A stretch of DNA of 35,045 nucleotides from a candidate division WOR-1 bacterium RIFOXYB2_FULL_46_45. GTDB taxonomy: Bacteria > Margulisbacteria > WOR-1 > XYC2-FULL-46-14. The notes under the pieces are model-generated. The model worked only from the letters and a program-made list of their open reading frames with translations. It had not been told where the DNA came from and did no database searches. Every line of letters begins with the position of its first letter. The stretch's first letter is position 1. The stretch is from contig MEUE01000001.1 of NCBI GenBank assembly GCA_001771585.1, positions 156,744-191,788 on the forward strand, read 5' to 3'. Shown here in pieces: positions 7,307 to 14,216 of the stretch. The translations under genes were made by a program, and so were the position numbers.

Positions 7307-8877
7307 GCTTTTCCACCTCTTGTTATATTCAAATCAACCTTTGCCTCAATCCCGGTTTCGTCAATCAACCGCTTCAGCAGTTTGGCAAGCATCTTCAATT
7401 TCTTTTCCAAAGATGTCCTGGGATTGCCGGCAAAAAGTATCTTGGTCTCCTCAAATTCCTGCCGGGCAATCTCAAACATCTTGCGGTTGGCCGAATCAAC
7501 CATCTCCTTAAATTCCGCGGAAGACAAATCAACTCCCAGCCGCTCCAGGTTCCTTGTTATGCTCTTGATCCGCTGGGAGATCATCTTATAGGCCGGACCG
7601 GCCAGGTCATAAAGAGTCGCCTGCTCGCACAGCGCCTCTTCCAGCATCTCATGAAGCTTTTGGCGCGCCACCTTCTTCCCCTCATTCTGGATCATCTCAA
7701 AATCTCCAAACTTGATCTCCAGCTTTAGTGAATTTTTAATGTTACGGATTTTGAAAGAGGTTTCAAACAGCGTCCTCAAGCCCGGATCAAGGGCCCGGCG
7801 CATGTAGCAGGCGCGCAGTTGGTTGATCAAAAGATCTTTGTCCTCGTCCCCGGTGCAGAAAAATTGCGAATGCTTGCGGTCATCCCGCGCGTTGTCCTGG
7901 TCGGGAGCGTTGTTTAAGCCCAGATCAAACGAAGTAACCTGCCAGTTCTCCAAAAATTCTTTGGCGTTAAAGCCGAATTTTCCGGCCAGCTCCAGCATCT
8001 GCCGCAACTCTTTGTCGGCTCCTTTTTGTTCGAGGTTGTTGGCAACCAGCAAACGTTCAATCTCTTCTTTGGAAAAATCCTTGATTTCACCGGTTACCTC
8101 CGCCATCTTTTCGTCAACCGTCCCCTGTAAGCTGTCGTTATAGCCGCCAAAATCCCACCCCCCCAGCTCCTTGCTGTTAAAGGCATGGTTGATCACTTTG
8201 TTCAGTGTAGCGCTGTTCAAGGCCTTATCGAGCGGCTTATCCGATCCAAACATCCTTTTTAACAGCCCCTCTTTGATCTGCGCGGCAACTTGGGAACGGA
8301 TCGCCGTCTTTACATCCTGCCTTAATCCGAGCAGCTGTCCTTCGGTAACCCCATTCTCTTTAAGCTGTTGTTCCATTTTATCAATTTTTTTCTTCGCTTC
8401 ACTTCCGCCGCTCACCACCATCTGGGAATAGGCGGAAGCATAGTCCTTTACGTTCCCCTTGATCTCTCTTTTTTCTCCGGCTATCCCCTCCTGCTCTTTT
8501 TGATGCCGCTCTCCGGTCTCTTTTTTAAATTTCTGCAGTTTTTTGATGGCGTCGGAATTGACGGAAACATTGTCGCCGTAATTCTCCCGATTTTCACCAA
8601 ACATCAGATCGTATTCGTCTTTGGCTCCCCTCTGTTGTTCATTCCTTTGATTCAATTTCAGCTCCCCGCCCAGCTTTGAAATTAAATCGGCAAGGATCGA
8701 AGCTCCCTTCTTATTCGGTTTTTTATTGTCGAGGAGCCGCTTGGTCAAACTCTGCTCCTCAACGCGATTGTCTTCCGACTGTTTGTCGATATCGCGGACC
8801 GCCGTATTGAGCGATGTAGACATCGCTTGAGCGGCCTGCTGGGCCATCACATTGCTGTCAATGACGTTTATACTCAT
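7303..8877 (-). CDS. 524-residue helical protein of the regulon, unknown
   Basis: The second-largest recognisably helical product of the cluster. The N-terminal 60 residues are polar (MSINVIDSNVMAQQAAQAMSTSLN), without a Sec signal. The middle has charged helices and, near residues 103-116, NVSVNSDAIKKLQKF, which resembles the N-cap and helix of the repeated module in the 1525-residue protein. The C-terminal half (about 330-524) is a helical bundle (MRRALDPGLRTLFE, AYKMISQRIKSI, KLKMLAKLLKRLID). Size, polar start and all-helical C-terminus would be compatible with a gatekeeper or substrate of a type III-like system, but I see no diagnostic motif. AAGGAG precedes the ATG; the gene is coupled to both neighbours by 4-base overlaps. 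Confidence 0.72.
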   Translation of the reverse strand: MSINVIDSNVMAQQAAQAMSTSLNTAVRDIDKQSEDNRVEEQSLTKRLLDNKKPNKKGASILADLISKLGGELKLNQRNEQQRGAKDEYDLMFGENRENYGDNVSVNSDAIKKLQKFKKETGERHQKEQEGIAGEKREIKGNVKDYASAYSQMVVSGGSEAKKKIDKMEQQLKENGVTEGQLLGLRQDVKTAIRSQVAAQIKEGLLKRMFGSDKPLDKALNSATLNKVINHAFNSKELGGWDFGGYNDSLQGTVDEKMAEVTGEIKDFSKEEIERLLVANNLEQKGADKELRQMLELAGKFGFNAKEFLENWQVTSFDLGLNNAPDQDNARDDRKHSQFFCTGDEDKDLLINQLRACYMRRALDPGLRTLFETSFKIRNIKNSLKLEIKFGDFEMIQNEGKKVARQKLHEMLEEALCEQATLYDLAGPAYKMISQRIKSITRNLERLGVDLSSAEFKEMVDSANRKMFEIARQEFEETKILFAGNPRTSLEKKLKMLAKLLKRLIDETGIEAKVDLNITRGGKA

Positions 8878-9821
8878 GAGATTTTCTCCTTAAAGCTCTT
8901 CGCCGTCTCTCTCTCTTCGGCAAACTCGGAAGTTTCGGCCTTCTTAAACATTTCCAGCGCCTCTTTATTCTTTTTACAGGCCAGGGCTATTGCCCCCAGG
9001 ATGTTGTAGGCCGCGACTTCGTTCTGATCAAGTTCCAACGCCCGCAGGGCGGCGCGGTAGGCCTCTTTGGCCCTTTTTAAATTATAAAAACACCAGCCAA
9101 GTTTAACCGCGGCGGCGGCGGCAAATTGTTTTTCGGTATCGAGCGCGATCGCTTTTTCATATTCGGCAACCGCCTCTTCATAGCGCCCGGCCTGGCGCAA
9201 GTTGTTGGCCAGCAGAAAATGGCCGTGCTTGTCGGAAGCGTTCCCCTCCAACATATTTACCAATAAATTGATATTGCGGTTCCATTTTTTCTCCATTGCT
9301 TTTTCCGCCAAATGCCCCCCCCAATGATAGGTTGAAACAGAGGAAACCAGATCGCCGTTGATCGCTTTTCCGTCGGCGTCAAACGGATGTTCGTTGATCG
9401 GACGTTCAAAATGGATCCCCCGCCCATTCCTGAAAATTTTTGGCCTGAAATAAAAATTGCAGGGAATAAAAGAAGGCGGTTCGCATTCACAGATTTTTAT
9501 ATTGTAAGCGTCGGCTTTGGCCTCCGCCAAAAACTTTTTGAGATCTTCAAACTCTTCGGTTTTTATCATCTCATCGGCATCAATCCAGATGATCCATTCA
9601 CCCTTGGCATGCTTCAGCGATTCGTTGCGGGCGGCAGAGAAATCATTGATCCAGGGAAAATTAAAGACCCTGGCGCCGCACTCTTTTGCGATTTCGATGG
9701 TTCTATCGCTTGATCCGGTGTCAACCAGTATGATCTCGTCGACAACCGACGACAAGACCGGAAGAGTTTTGGAGAGCATCTCTTCCTCGTTTTTAACTAT
9801 CATACATGCTGTAAGCAACAT
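8874..9821 (-). CDS. family 2 glycosyltransferase with C-terminal TPRs
   Basis: A 315-residue GT-A glycosyltransferase. It begins MLLTACMIVKNEEEMLSKTL and has DEIILVDTGSSDRT (nucleotide-sugar binding), NFPWINDFSAARN and WIDADE, the DxD-type metal motif. Residues about 195-310 are TPR-like helices (RYEEAVAEYEKAIALD, FYNLKRAKEAYRAALRALELD, YNILGAIALACKKNKEAL). This GT2-plus-TPR architecture is used by protein or peptide glycosyltransferases, among others. It lies in the same operon as the unknown substrates, so a likely role is modifying one of them, by analogy with flagellin glycosylation (inference). AGGAG precedes the ATG; 4-base overlap with the following 524-residue protein gene. Confidence 0.88.
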   Translation of the reverse strand: MLLTACMIVKNEEEMLSKTLPVLSSVVDEIILVDTGSSDRTIEIAKECGARVFNFPWINDFSAARNESLKHAKGEWIIWIDADEMIKTEEFEDLKKFLAEAKADAYNIKICECEPPSFIPCNFYFRPKIFRNGRGIHFERPINEHPFDADGKAINGDLVSSVSTYHWGGHLAEKAMEKKWNRNINLLVNMLEGNASDKHGHFLLANNLRQAGRYEEAVAEYEKAIALDTEKQFAAAAAVKLGWCFYNLKRAKEAYRAALRALELDQNEVAAYNILGAIALACKKNKEALEMFKKAETSEFAEERETAKSFKEKIS

Positions 9822-9830
9822 CTTTTTCTC

Positions 9831-10214
9831 CTAATTGTCCGAGATCAAAACCGAAATTTTCGACTTCTTGGCGCCAACCTGAATCTTCTCCCCCGTTTTG
9901 CCGCCAATTATTTTCTCGATCAGCTTTTCATGCCGTTTGATGGCCCGGTCGGCTTTCTTGATATATATCTCCAGCCGATCAATTTTTGAAAGGACCTCTT
10001 TTTTGTCCGATTCCAAAAAGTGGAGCTCATATTCAAGATTGGATTTTTCCGACAGAAGCTCGCCGGAAATTTTCCGGCACTGCTCAATTTCAATCTCTTC
10101 AAGCTTAAGCGGAGTGTAATAATCGGTCCTCCCCCAGCGTTCCGCCTGGGTGACCAATTGTTTCTTGATCTCCTCCAAAATTATCTTTTGCCCTTTTGCC
10201 GCTTTTCTTGACAT
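9831..10214 (-). CDS. 127-residue coiled-coil protein of the regulon
   Basis: Almost entirely predicted coiled coil: KGQKIILEEIKKQLVTQAE, then IEIEQCRKISGELLSEK, LEYELHFLESDKKEVLSKIDRLEIYIK and a basic closing helix, ending in KISVLISDN. It has no membrane segment. The size and long antiparallel-hairpin character resemble FliJ/SctO-type stalk proteins of flagellar and type III export ATPases, but I cannot see sequence homology, so this is only a shape comparison. It stands 9 bases upstream of the TPR glycosyltransferase gene with AAGGA before its ATG. Confidence 0.68.
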   Translation of the reverse strand: MSRKAAKGQKIILEEIKKQLVTQAERWGRTDYYTPLKLEEIEIEQCRKISGELLSEKSNLEYELHFLESDKKEVLSKIDRLEIYIKKADRAIKRHEKLIEKIIGGKTGEKIQVGAKKSKISVLISDN

Positions 10215-10233
10215 TGTTTTCCTTATGCTCCCA

Positions 10234-10253
10234 CCCCAGACTAAAGTCTGGGG
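10234..10253. repeat. perfect short hairpin in the operon gap
   Basis: CCCCAGACTAAAGTCTGGGG: 9-base arms around AA, in the 50-base gap between the 158-residue and 127-residue protein genes. No T-run follows it on the minus strand, so it is a weak terminator candidate. It may be an RNA-processing or attenuation hairpin, or a dispersed palindromic repeat. Confidence 0.6.
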
Positions 10254-10264
10254 AATAATTCCCC

Positions 10265-10741
10265 TTACCCCATTATCTCAATCATCGCTTTGGCGTACGC
10301 CCAATCCTGCGCGATTTTCTGTTCGATTTCGGAGAGCGCCTCCGCCTTCACTTCGGACTTGATCTCTTCGATCTCCTGCGATGAGATCCCGGCCAGGGAA
10401 AACAAAGAATTCAAGCCGCTCAATTTGACATGCGCCATAAATCTTTCCAGAAGAAGGTTGTGCGATTTTGAACTGCGAAAGTATTCTTTATATTTTTCTT
10501 TGAGCGCCGCGGGATTTATCCCCATACGGGTAATTATTTTTTGTCCGACCGATTCCCCTCTGACCTGGTCCACTCTGCTGGCGACAGTTGAAGAGAGTTG
10601 GGCGACATCTTCCATGCTCTTAAGCGCGGATTCAAAGGTTTTGAGGCCGTCGGTTTTTTTCTGGATCTCATCACTTTTTTGCGAAGTGACGGCGACAGCG
10701 TGCATCTTCTCCCTTGCCATATCAAAATTTAGTTGGCTCAT
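10265..10741 (-). CDS. 158-residue helical protein, first gene of a regulon operon
   Basis: An unrecognised protein starting MSQLNFDMAREKMHAVAVTSQKSDE, polar, without a signal peptide. A central segment (TRMGINPAALKEKYKEYFRSSK) and a C-terminal helical region (EIEEIKSEVKAEALSEIEQKIAQDW) follow. It is the first gene of the operon running to 5651. The sigma-28-like promoter's -10 box ends 8 bases before its ATG and no Shine-Dalgarno sequence is present, so the mRNA should be leaderless. Function unknown; an exported subunit or chaperone is possible from context. Confidence 0.7.
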   Translation of the reverse strand: MSQLNFDMAREKMHAVAVTSQKSDEIQKKTDGLKTFESALKSMEDVAQLSSTVASRVDQVRGESVGQKIITRMGINPAALKEKYKEYFRSSKSHNLLLERFMAHVKLSGLNSLFSLAGISSQEIEEIKSEVKAEALSEIEQKIAQDWAYAKAMIEIMG

Positions 10742-10749
10742 ACATCTAT

Positions 10750-10777
10750 ATATCGTGTTTAAGAGGGGAAAACTTGC
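10750..10777 (-). promoter_or_regulatory. sigma-28-like promoter (for the 10741-to-5651 operon)
   Basis: Minus strand: GCAAGTTTT (10777-10769), 11-base spacer, CACGATAT (10757-10750). Compare the FliA consensus TAAAGTTT-N11-GCCGATAA. The -35 block is identical in all five copies in this cluster. The box ends 8 bases upstream of ATG. Confidence 0.68.
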
Positions 10778-10800
10778 ATTGGGAAAGGGTCCATAAGGGC

Positions 10801-12576
10801 TTATGATTTCTTCTTACTGTTATCCAGCATCTTGGAGAACAATTGCCGCATCAATTGTCTCTTGGCTTCGGCGGTTTTCTCCGCTCTCTGCTTTGCGGAC
10901 ATCTGCTCAGCCTGTTTCTTCTCTTGTTGTTTTCTCCCCTCCGCCCTGGCCGCCGCGCGTCCGATCGCCATCTCTTCTTCGTATTTCTGCTCTTCGTAGG
11001 CCTCTTTATTCTGTTTATAAACTTTGGTCTCCTGCTGGTATCTGGCATTTTCATAAGCGTTCATGGCAAAAGTATTAACGGCATTTTTAGTATCATGATC
11101 TTCGGCTTTTAAAAATCTTCCGGCCAAATTAACAACCCAGTTGGTTCCATAAAGATCATAATTCTGGCCATTGTAAGAGAGGGCAAAGTCTCCTTTAATG
11201 TTGTATTCTTTCAAACCCGCAAGCTGCGCGATAGCATAATTGGGGTGAGAACCGCCATTTTTAACCGCCAGCGGGTTTAGATAGTCAGGCAATCCCTTAT
11301 ATCCCGGCTTAGTTGCATCTTTCTCAAAATTACCGCAAAAGCTGTCCCATCCGGTGTAGCGGTCGTCGTTATACGAGTAATGGTGCCAAGAAGTTACTCC
11401 ATAAGGCAAGTTAAAATCTACTTCTCCTGATTTCGCATTTTGTTCGTTGCTAAGTTTATACTCACTCAATAGCCCCTGAACGCGGTCTTTTTCGGCACCA
11501 CTTAAGGTGCTTATGTATTTATTCACTCCTCCGATCAGCCATTCGCCAAATTTTGCAAAGCCGGCACGGTCACGGGCGCTGTAGATAAAACCGGGACCGC
11601 CCAGGTCACCGTAAATCTCTGTGTTTCCCGAAAAGGCCTGGGTAACGGAGCGGAAAGCGTGCTGCATCGCGAAATACATGTAAAACATTCTAAAATTATG
11701 AGGATCGGCTCCGGCGACATCTTTATCAAAAAAATCACTAATGTCTTTAACCATCGCTAAACTGTCCCCAATATTCTTGTGCTGGCCAAAGACATTGGAA
11801 GCGGCATAATAAATTCTGCGCCGCGATTCCAAAAGGTTCAGCATCACATAAAAAGCCCCCTCCCCGTTTGCCCCTTCCATCCCCTCCCACATAAAGTTGC
11901 AAGAGGAAGTATCGTATCCGTCATTATTCAGATCAAAAACCCCATTACCGTCTTTATCGTTAAACTTGATTTTGTCTATCCCTTTCAAAGCAAATTCGTA
12001 AAAATTGACATTGCCGAATTGCTTCATGAAGGATCGGGCGGAATCGAGTTCAGATTGTTTAATCTCTTTATATTTGGAACTGTCGGACGGGTTATAGGCC
12101 ATCATCGCGGCATAATCCTGATAATCGAGCGCCTGATCGGCTCCGGTTATTTTGTTTTTTACGCCATCGGTAAAAAAATTAGAATCATACGTGGACGGAT
12201 CCCATTCCAAGTTTCCTCCGGTCTCCCCCATTCCATAACCCCAAAACTGATCGCTGGTCCCAACCTGGTGCCAATCGCCGAAACGATCTTCGTATCCCGC
12301 CCCAAGTTTTCCGGCATTGTCCAATCCGCGGTCCTTGGAAGCGACAACTTTCCCAAAGCCTTCATACCAGGTTGTGTCTCCCTCCGACCCATTCTGGTAA
12401 CCGTTCCGCTGGTATTCGGGAAAAAATTTCAGCATCTCCTGAAAATAGTTGATGAATTTTACAACTTCGGAAAAATCTTCGCTGTTTTCTCCGTTACGCT
12501 GAAAAATTTTTGAAGTGTCTTCCGGCAGTTGATACACGGCCGGGCGGGGTTTGGCAGAAAGAAATTCTCCGCTCAT
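10801..12576 (-). CDS. 591-residue protein with a calcium-loop-like motif, unknown
   Basis: A large unrecognised protein rich in aromatic, Gly and Asp residues (for example GDWHQVGTSDQFWGYGMGE, then VTSWHHYSYNDDRY), unlike the helical neighbours, so the middle is probably a compact globular domain. At about residues 207-222 it has DKDGNGVFDLNNDGYD, a tandem D-x-D-x-N-G / D-x-N-x-D-G pattern like EF-hand, dockerin or thrombospondin type 3 loops. The C-terminal 90 residues are a charged, Gln/Glu/Lys/Ala-rich coiled coil ending in KKKS. No signal peptide. GGGAGGAT before its ATG lies within the last codons of the 105-residue protein gene, giving tight coupling. Confidence 0.75.
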   Translation of the reverse strand: MSGEFLSAKPRPAVYQLPEDTSKIFQRNGENSEDFSEVVKFINYFQEMLKFFPEYQRNGYQNGSEGDTTWYEGFGKVVASKDRGLDNAGKLGAGYEDRFGDWHQVGTSDQFWGYGMGETGGNLEWDPSTYDSNFFTDGVKNKITGADQALDYQDYAAMMAYNPSDSSKYKEIKQSELDSARSFMKQFGNVNFYEFALKGIDKIKFNDKDGNGVFDLNNDGYDTSSCNFMWEGMEGANGEGAFYVMLNLLESRRRIYYAASNVFGQHKNIGDSLAMVKDISDFFDKDVAGADPHNFRMFYMYFAMQHAFRSVTQAFSGNTEIYGDLGGPGFIYSARDRAGFAKFGEWLIGGVNKYISTLSGAEKDRVQGLLSEYKLSNEQNAKSGEVDFNLPYGVTSWHHYSYNDDRYTGWDSFCGNFEKDATKPGYKGLPDYLNPLAVKNGGSHPNYAIAQLAGLKEYNIKGDFALSYNGQNYDLYGTNWVVNLAGRFLKAEDHDTKNAVNTFAMNAYENARYQQETKVYKQNKEAYEEQKYEEEMAIGRAAARAEGRKQQEKKQAEQMSAKQRAEKTAEAKRQLMRQLFSKMLDNSKKKS

Positions 12577-12578
12577 TT

Positions 12579-12896
12579 TTATCCTCCCATCTTAGAGGTA
12601 AGCTGTTTTTCCAAACTAAAGAGAGAGGTCTTGAAGCCCATTACCGTTTCAATTGCTTTGGTAGTATCGGTCATAAATTGGCTGTAAAGCAAGGTTCCCA
12701 CGATCCCGTATTTATCCTTAGCTTTAACCTGAATCCCATTGATAGTTATATCGCTTTGCGAATCGGCATAATCAACCAGCATCGAACGCATGGTGCTGTA
12801 AAATGACCGGGTTATATCTTTTATATCCGTTCCCGACGAACCGATTTTATTTTGGACCATCTGCGGCGTTTGATAATTAGTCACGCTCTTGTTCAT
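12579..12896 (-). CDS. 105-residue protein of the regulon, unknown
   Basis: A small unrecognised protein starting MNKSVTNYQTPQMVQNKIGSSG (polar, no signal). A helical segment (DIKDITRSFYSTMRSMLVDYAD) and a short possible beta turn (DITINGIQVKAKDKYG) follow, with a second helix pair ending in QLTSKMGG. The helix-turn-helix layout and size are like small polymerising export subunits such as needle or rod proteins, but this is only a structural analogy. GAGGAGG precedes the ATG. No own promoter is visible; a strong hairpin sits in the 92-base gap upstream. Confidence 0.68.
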   Translation of the reverse strand: MNKSVTNYQTPQMVQNKIGSSGTDIKDITRSFYSTMRSMLVDYADSQSDITINGIQVKAKDKYGIVGTLLYSQFMTDTTKAIETVMGFKTSLFSLEKQLTSKMGG

Positions 12897-12916
12897 TTTA
12901 TTTTCCTCCTCTTCTA

Positions 12917-12954
12917 TTCTTATACTACCGGGATTTCGCCGGGCAGTATAAGAA
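12917..12954. terminator. hairpin between the 137- and 105-residue protein genes
   Basis: Arms TTCTTATACT (12917-12926) and AGTATAAGAA (12945-12954) with inner CCGG/CCGG pairing. On the minus strand it lies after the 137-residue gene's stop and before the downstream Shine-Dalgarno sequence. No U-run follows, so it may be a partial terminator, an mRNA-stability hairpin or a processing site adjusting subunit ratios. Confidence 0.5.
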
Positions 12955-12988
12955 GGGCCGCTACTTAGCTGACCCTCTTATTTGGTTG

Positions 12989-13402
12989 TTATCCTAACTG
13001 ATCGACTTTTCTCTGCAAGACCGTCTTAAGTTTCGAATCCTCTTCGATGGTCTTCGACAATATATTGGTAGCGTTGGTCAATTCCTGGTTGGCCTTGGCC
13101 GTAACCAACATACCCTCCATGGTGTGGGTCCCGACCCATTCACCCTTGTGGGTTTTGGTATACAAACCGGTACCTCCGCCATCTCTTTTGGCCGCCTTCT
13201 CAATCGCGGCTTTGTCGTCCGCACTTAAACTCTTTCCCGAAATGGTCTTATCCGCGCTATTGGCTCCGCCAATAGAAACGTCGGTCTGTCCGTCTTGCTT
13301 GGTTACCTCGACCATGTTATCGGTGATTGAGTTCATGCTTGAATCAAGCCATTGGCCGATTGCCTGCTCGGTGCTTTGAGCGCCACTTGTTTCAACTCCC
13401 AT
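12989..13402 (-). CDS. 137-residue Ser/Thr-rich protein of the regulon, unknown
   Basis: Start set at the ATG 13402-13400, because a near-perfect Shine-Dalgarno GGGAGGTGAT ends a few bases upstream. A GTG at 13411 would overlap that site and is less likely. The product begins MGVETSGAQSTEQAIGQWLDSS, is polar and Asn/Thr/Gly-rich (QTDVSIGGANSADK), has a Gly stretch RDGGGTGLY, and ends in an amphipathic helix (ELTNATNILSKTIEED, then LQRKVDQLG). The form (flexible polar start, C-terminal helix, no Sec signal) resembles small flagellar-type or type III-exported proteins, without recognisable homology. Confidence 0.72.
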   Translation of the reverse strand: MGVETSGAQSTEQAIGQWLDSSMNSITDNMVEVTKQDGQTDVSIGGANSADKTISGKSLSADDKAAIEKAAKRDGGGTGLYTKTHKGEWVGTHTMEGMLVTAKANQELTNATNILSKTIEEDSKLKTVLQRKVDQLG

Positions 13403-13426
13403 CTTAATCACCTCCCTGTATTTATA

Positions 13427-13454
13427 TAATCGTAACTTCTATCCTAAAACTTGC
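13427..13454 (-). promoter_or_regulatory. sigma-28-like promoter (137-residue protein operon)
   Basis: Minus strand: GCAAGTTTT (13454-13446), 11-base spacer, TACGATTA (13434-13427). The box ends 24 bases before the ATG at 13402, leaving room for the GGGAGGTGAT Shine-Dalgarno sequence. Confidence 0.65.
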
Positions 13455-13459
13455 ATGAA

Positions 13460-13489
13460 AGTACGGGCGGATAATTATCCGCCCCTACT
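13460..13489. terminator. perfect palindrome after the 90-residue protein gene
   Basis: GGGCGGATAATTATCCGCCC (13465-13484) is a perfect 20-base palindrome, extended by AGTA/TACT across one mismatch. It begins just after the stop of the 90-residue protein gene and ends a few bases before the next sigma-28-like -35 box, separating the two units. On the minus strand it is followed by only a short T-run. It may be a terminator or a dispersed palindrome reused as one. Confidence 0.55.
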
Positions 13490-13490
13490 G

Positions 13491-13763
13491 TTACTTCTTC
13501 TCTTCTAAAATCTGCTGGATCCGGGCGATGAAGGCATTGATCTTCTCTTCCTCATCGTCCCATTTGACTTCATTAAAATTAAGTCCCTGATTTTTTTGAA
13601 ATGAAATAAACCCCGATTCGGCCTTGCTTGGAGCGGAAATCTTCCCCTGCTTCAGAGCGTGGGCCACCGTATCGACAAAAGTCACTTCTATATAATTATT
13701 GGCCGGCTTTTTCTGTTCGGTCTGCTCTATTTTAAATCCGGCTATTTGGCTTATGCTGTTCAT
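13491..13763 (-). CDS. 90-residue protein of the regulon, unknown
   Basis: A small unrecognised protein starting MNSISQIAGFKIEQTEQKKPANN, then a short beta-like segment (YIEVTFVDTVAHALKQG), a charged middle (NFNEVKWDDEEEKINAF) and a C-terminal helix ending in QQILEEKK. No membrane or signal segment. It is coupled to the upstream gene by a TAATG stop/start overlap and ends at a strong palindrome, so the two form a bicistronic unit. Function unknown. Confidence 0.68.
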   Translation of the reverse strand: MNSISQIAGFKIEQTEQKKPANNYIEVTFVDTVAHALKQGKISAPSKAESGFISFQKNQGLNFNEVKWDDEEEKINAFIARIQQILEEKK

Positions 13764-13978
13764 TAGACCACCGTCCCCCTTCCTTGTCCTTGTATTTGTC
13801 CTTCTGACACTTGCGCGATTTCCTGATTCGGAGCAACGGCTCCTTTCACAGCTCCTCCGGCAGAGAGCGTTTCGATTAAAGTACGCAACACTTTTCCACC
13901 TTCATCGGAAGAGCCCAGCTTCTCCGAAGAAGAAGAAAGCAAACTACTTAATTTGTCTAATGATGAAGTGTTTATCAT
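13763..13978 (-). CDS. 71-residue Ser/Gly-rich protein of the regulon, unknown
   Basis: A short protein starting MINTSSLDKLSSLLSSSSEKLG, extremely Ser/Leu-rich, then a helix (KVLRTLIETLSAGG) and a Gly/Gln-rich tail. The Ser-rich, uncharged amphipathic N-terminus is reminiscent of type III/flagellar export signals (inference). There is no Shine-Dalgarno sequence; the sigma-28-like -10 box ends 15 bases before the ATG, so the leader should be only a few bases long. First gene of a two-gene unit. Confidence 0.62.
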   Translation of the reverse strand: MINTSSLDKLSSLLSSSSEKLGSSDEGGKVLRTLIETLSAGGAVKGAVAPNQEIAQVSEGQIQGQGRGTVV

Positions 13979-13993
13979 AGTTGTTCATATATA

Positions 13994-14021
13994 TTATCGG
14001 AGTTGGGGGCGTAAAACTTGC
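13994..14021 (-). promoter_or_regulatory. sigma-28-like promoter (71-residue protein unit)
   Basis: Minus strand: GCAAGTTTT (14021-14013), 11-base spacer, TCCGATAA (14001-13994), one mismatch from the FliA -10 GCCGATAA. It is nearly identical to the copy before the 1525-residue gene, including the TATATATG that follows. Confidence 0.75.
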
Positions 14022-14029
14022 ATGGGCCT

Positions 14030-14203
14030 TACTCACCCAAGGCAAGCTTCCGTCCTTGTTTTCGCCATTATCCCTCTCTATCCTAGAGAGGGAGAGCTCC
14101 GTTTTTCTCTTGTGTTACAATTGGAAGAGTTGTATTCTGCCCCTCTCTAGAATAGAGAGGGGAAAGGGCAGCTACAAAAACTAAAGCACAGCATGGGTGA
14201 GTA
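14030..14203. repeat. nested inverted-repeat element in the 238-base gap
   Basis: Outer arms TACTCACCC (14030-14038) and GGGTGAGTA (14195-14203) enclose two perfect hairpins with 10-base arms and 3-base loops: 14071-14093 (TCCCTCTCTA/TAGAGAGGGA) and 14140-14162 (CCCCTCTCTA/TAGAGAGGGG). The nested structure suggests a MITE-like or REP-like dispersed element. It sits between the stop of the 1525-residue protein gene and the next promoter and could also end transcription. The rest of the gap holds only the sigma-28-like promoter. Confidence 0.6.
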
Positions 14204-14216
14204 GGGGAAGGGTGAA

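Noticed and set aside
11779-12513. A 244-codon plus-strand frame opposite the 591-residue gene
   Set aside because: No Shine-Dalgarno sequence or homology; the minus-strand gene has a coupled start, good ribosome binding site and coherent product.
13403-13411. GTG at 13411 as start of the 137-residue protein
   Set aside because: It overlaps the strong GGGAGGTGAT ribosome binding site that is correctly placed for the ATG at 13402.
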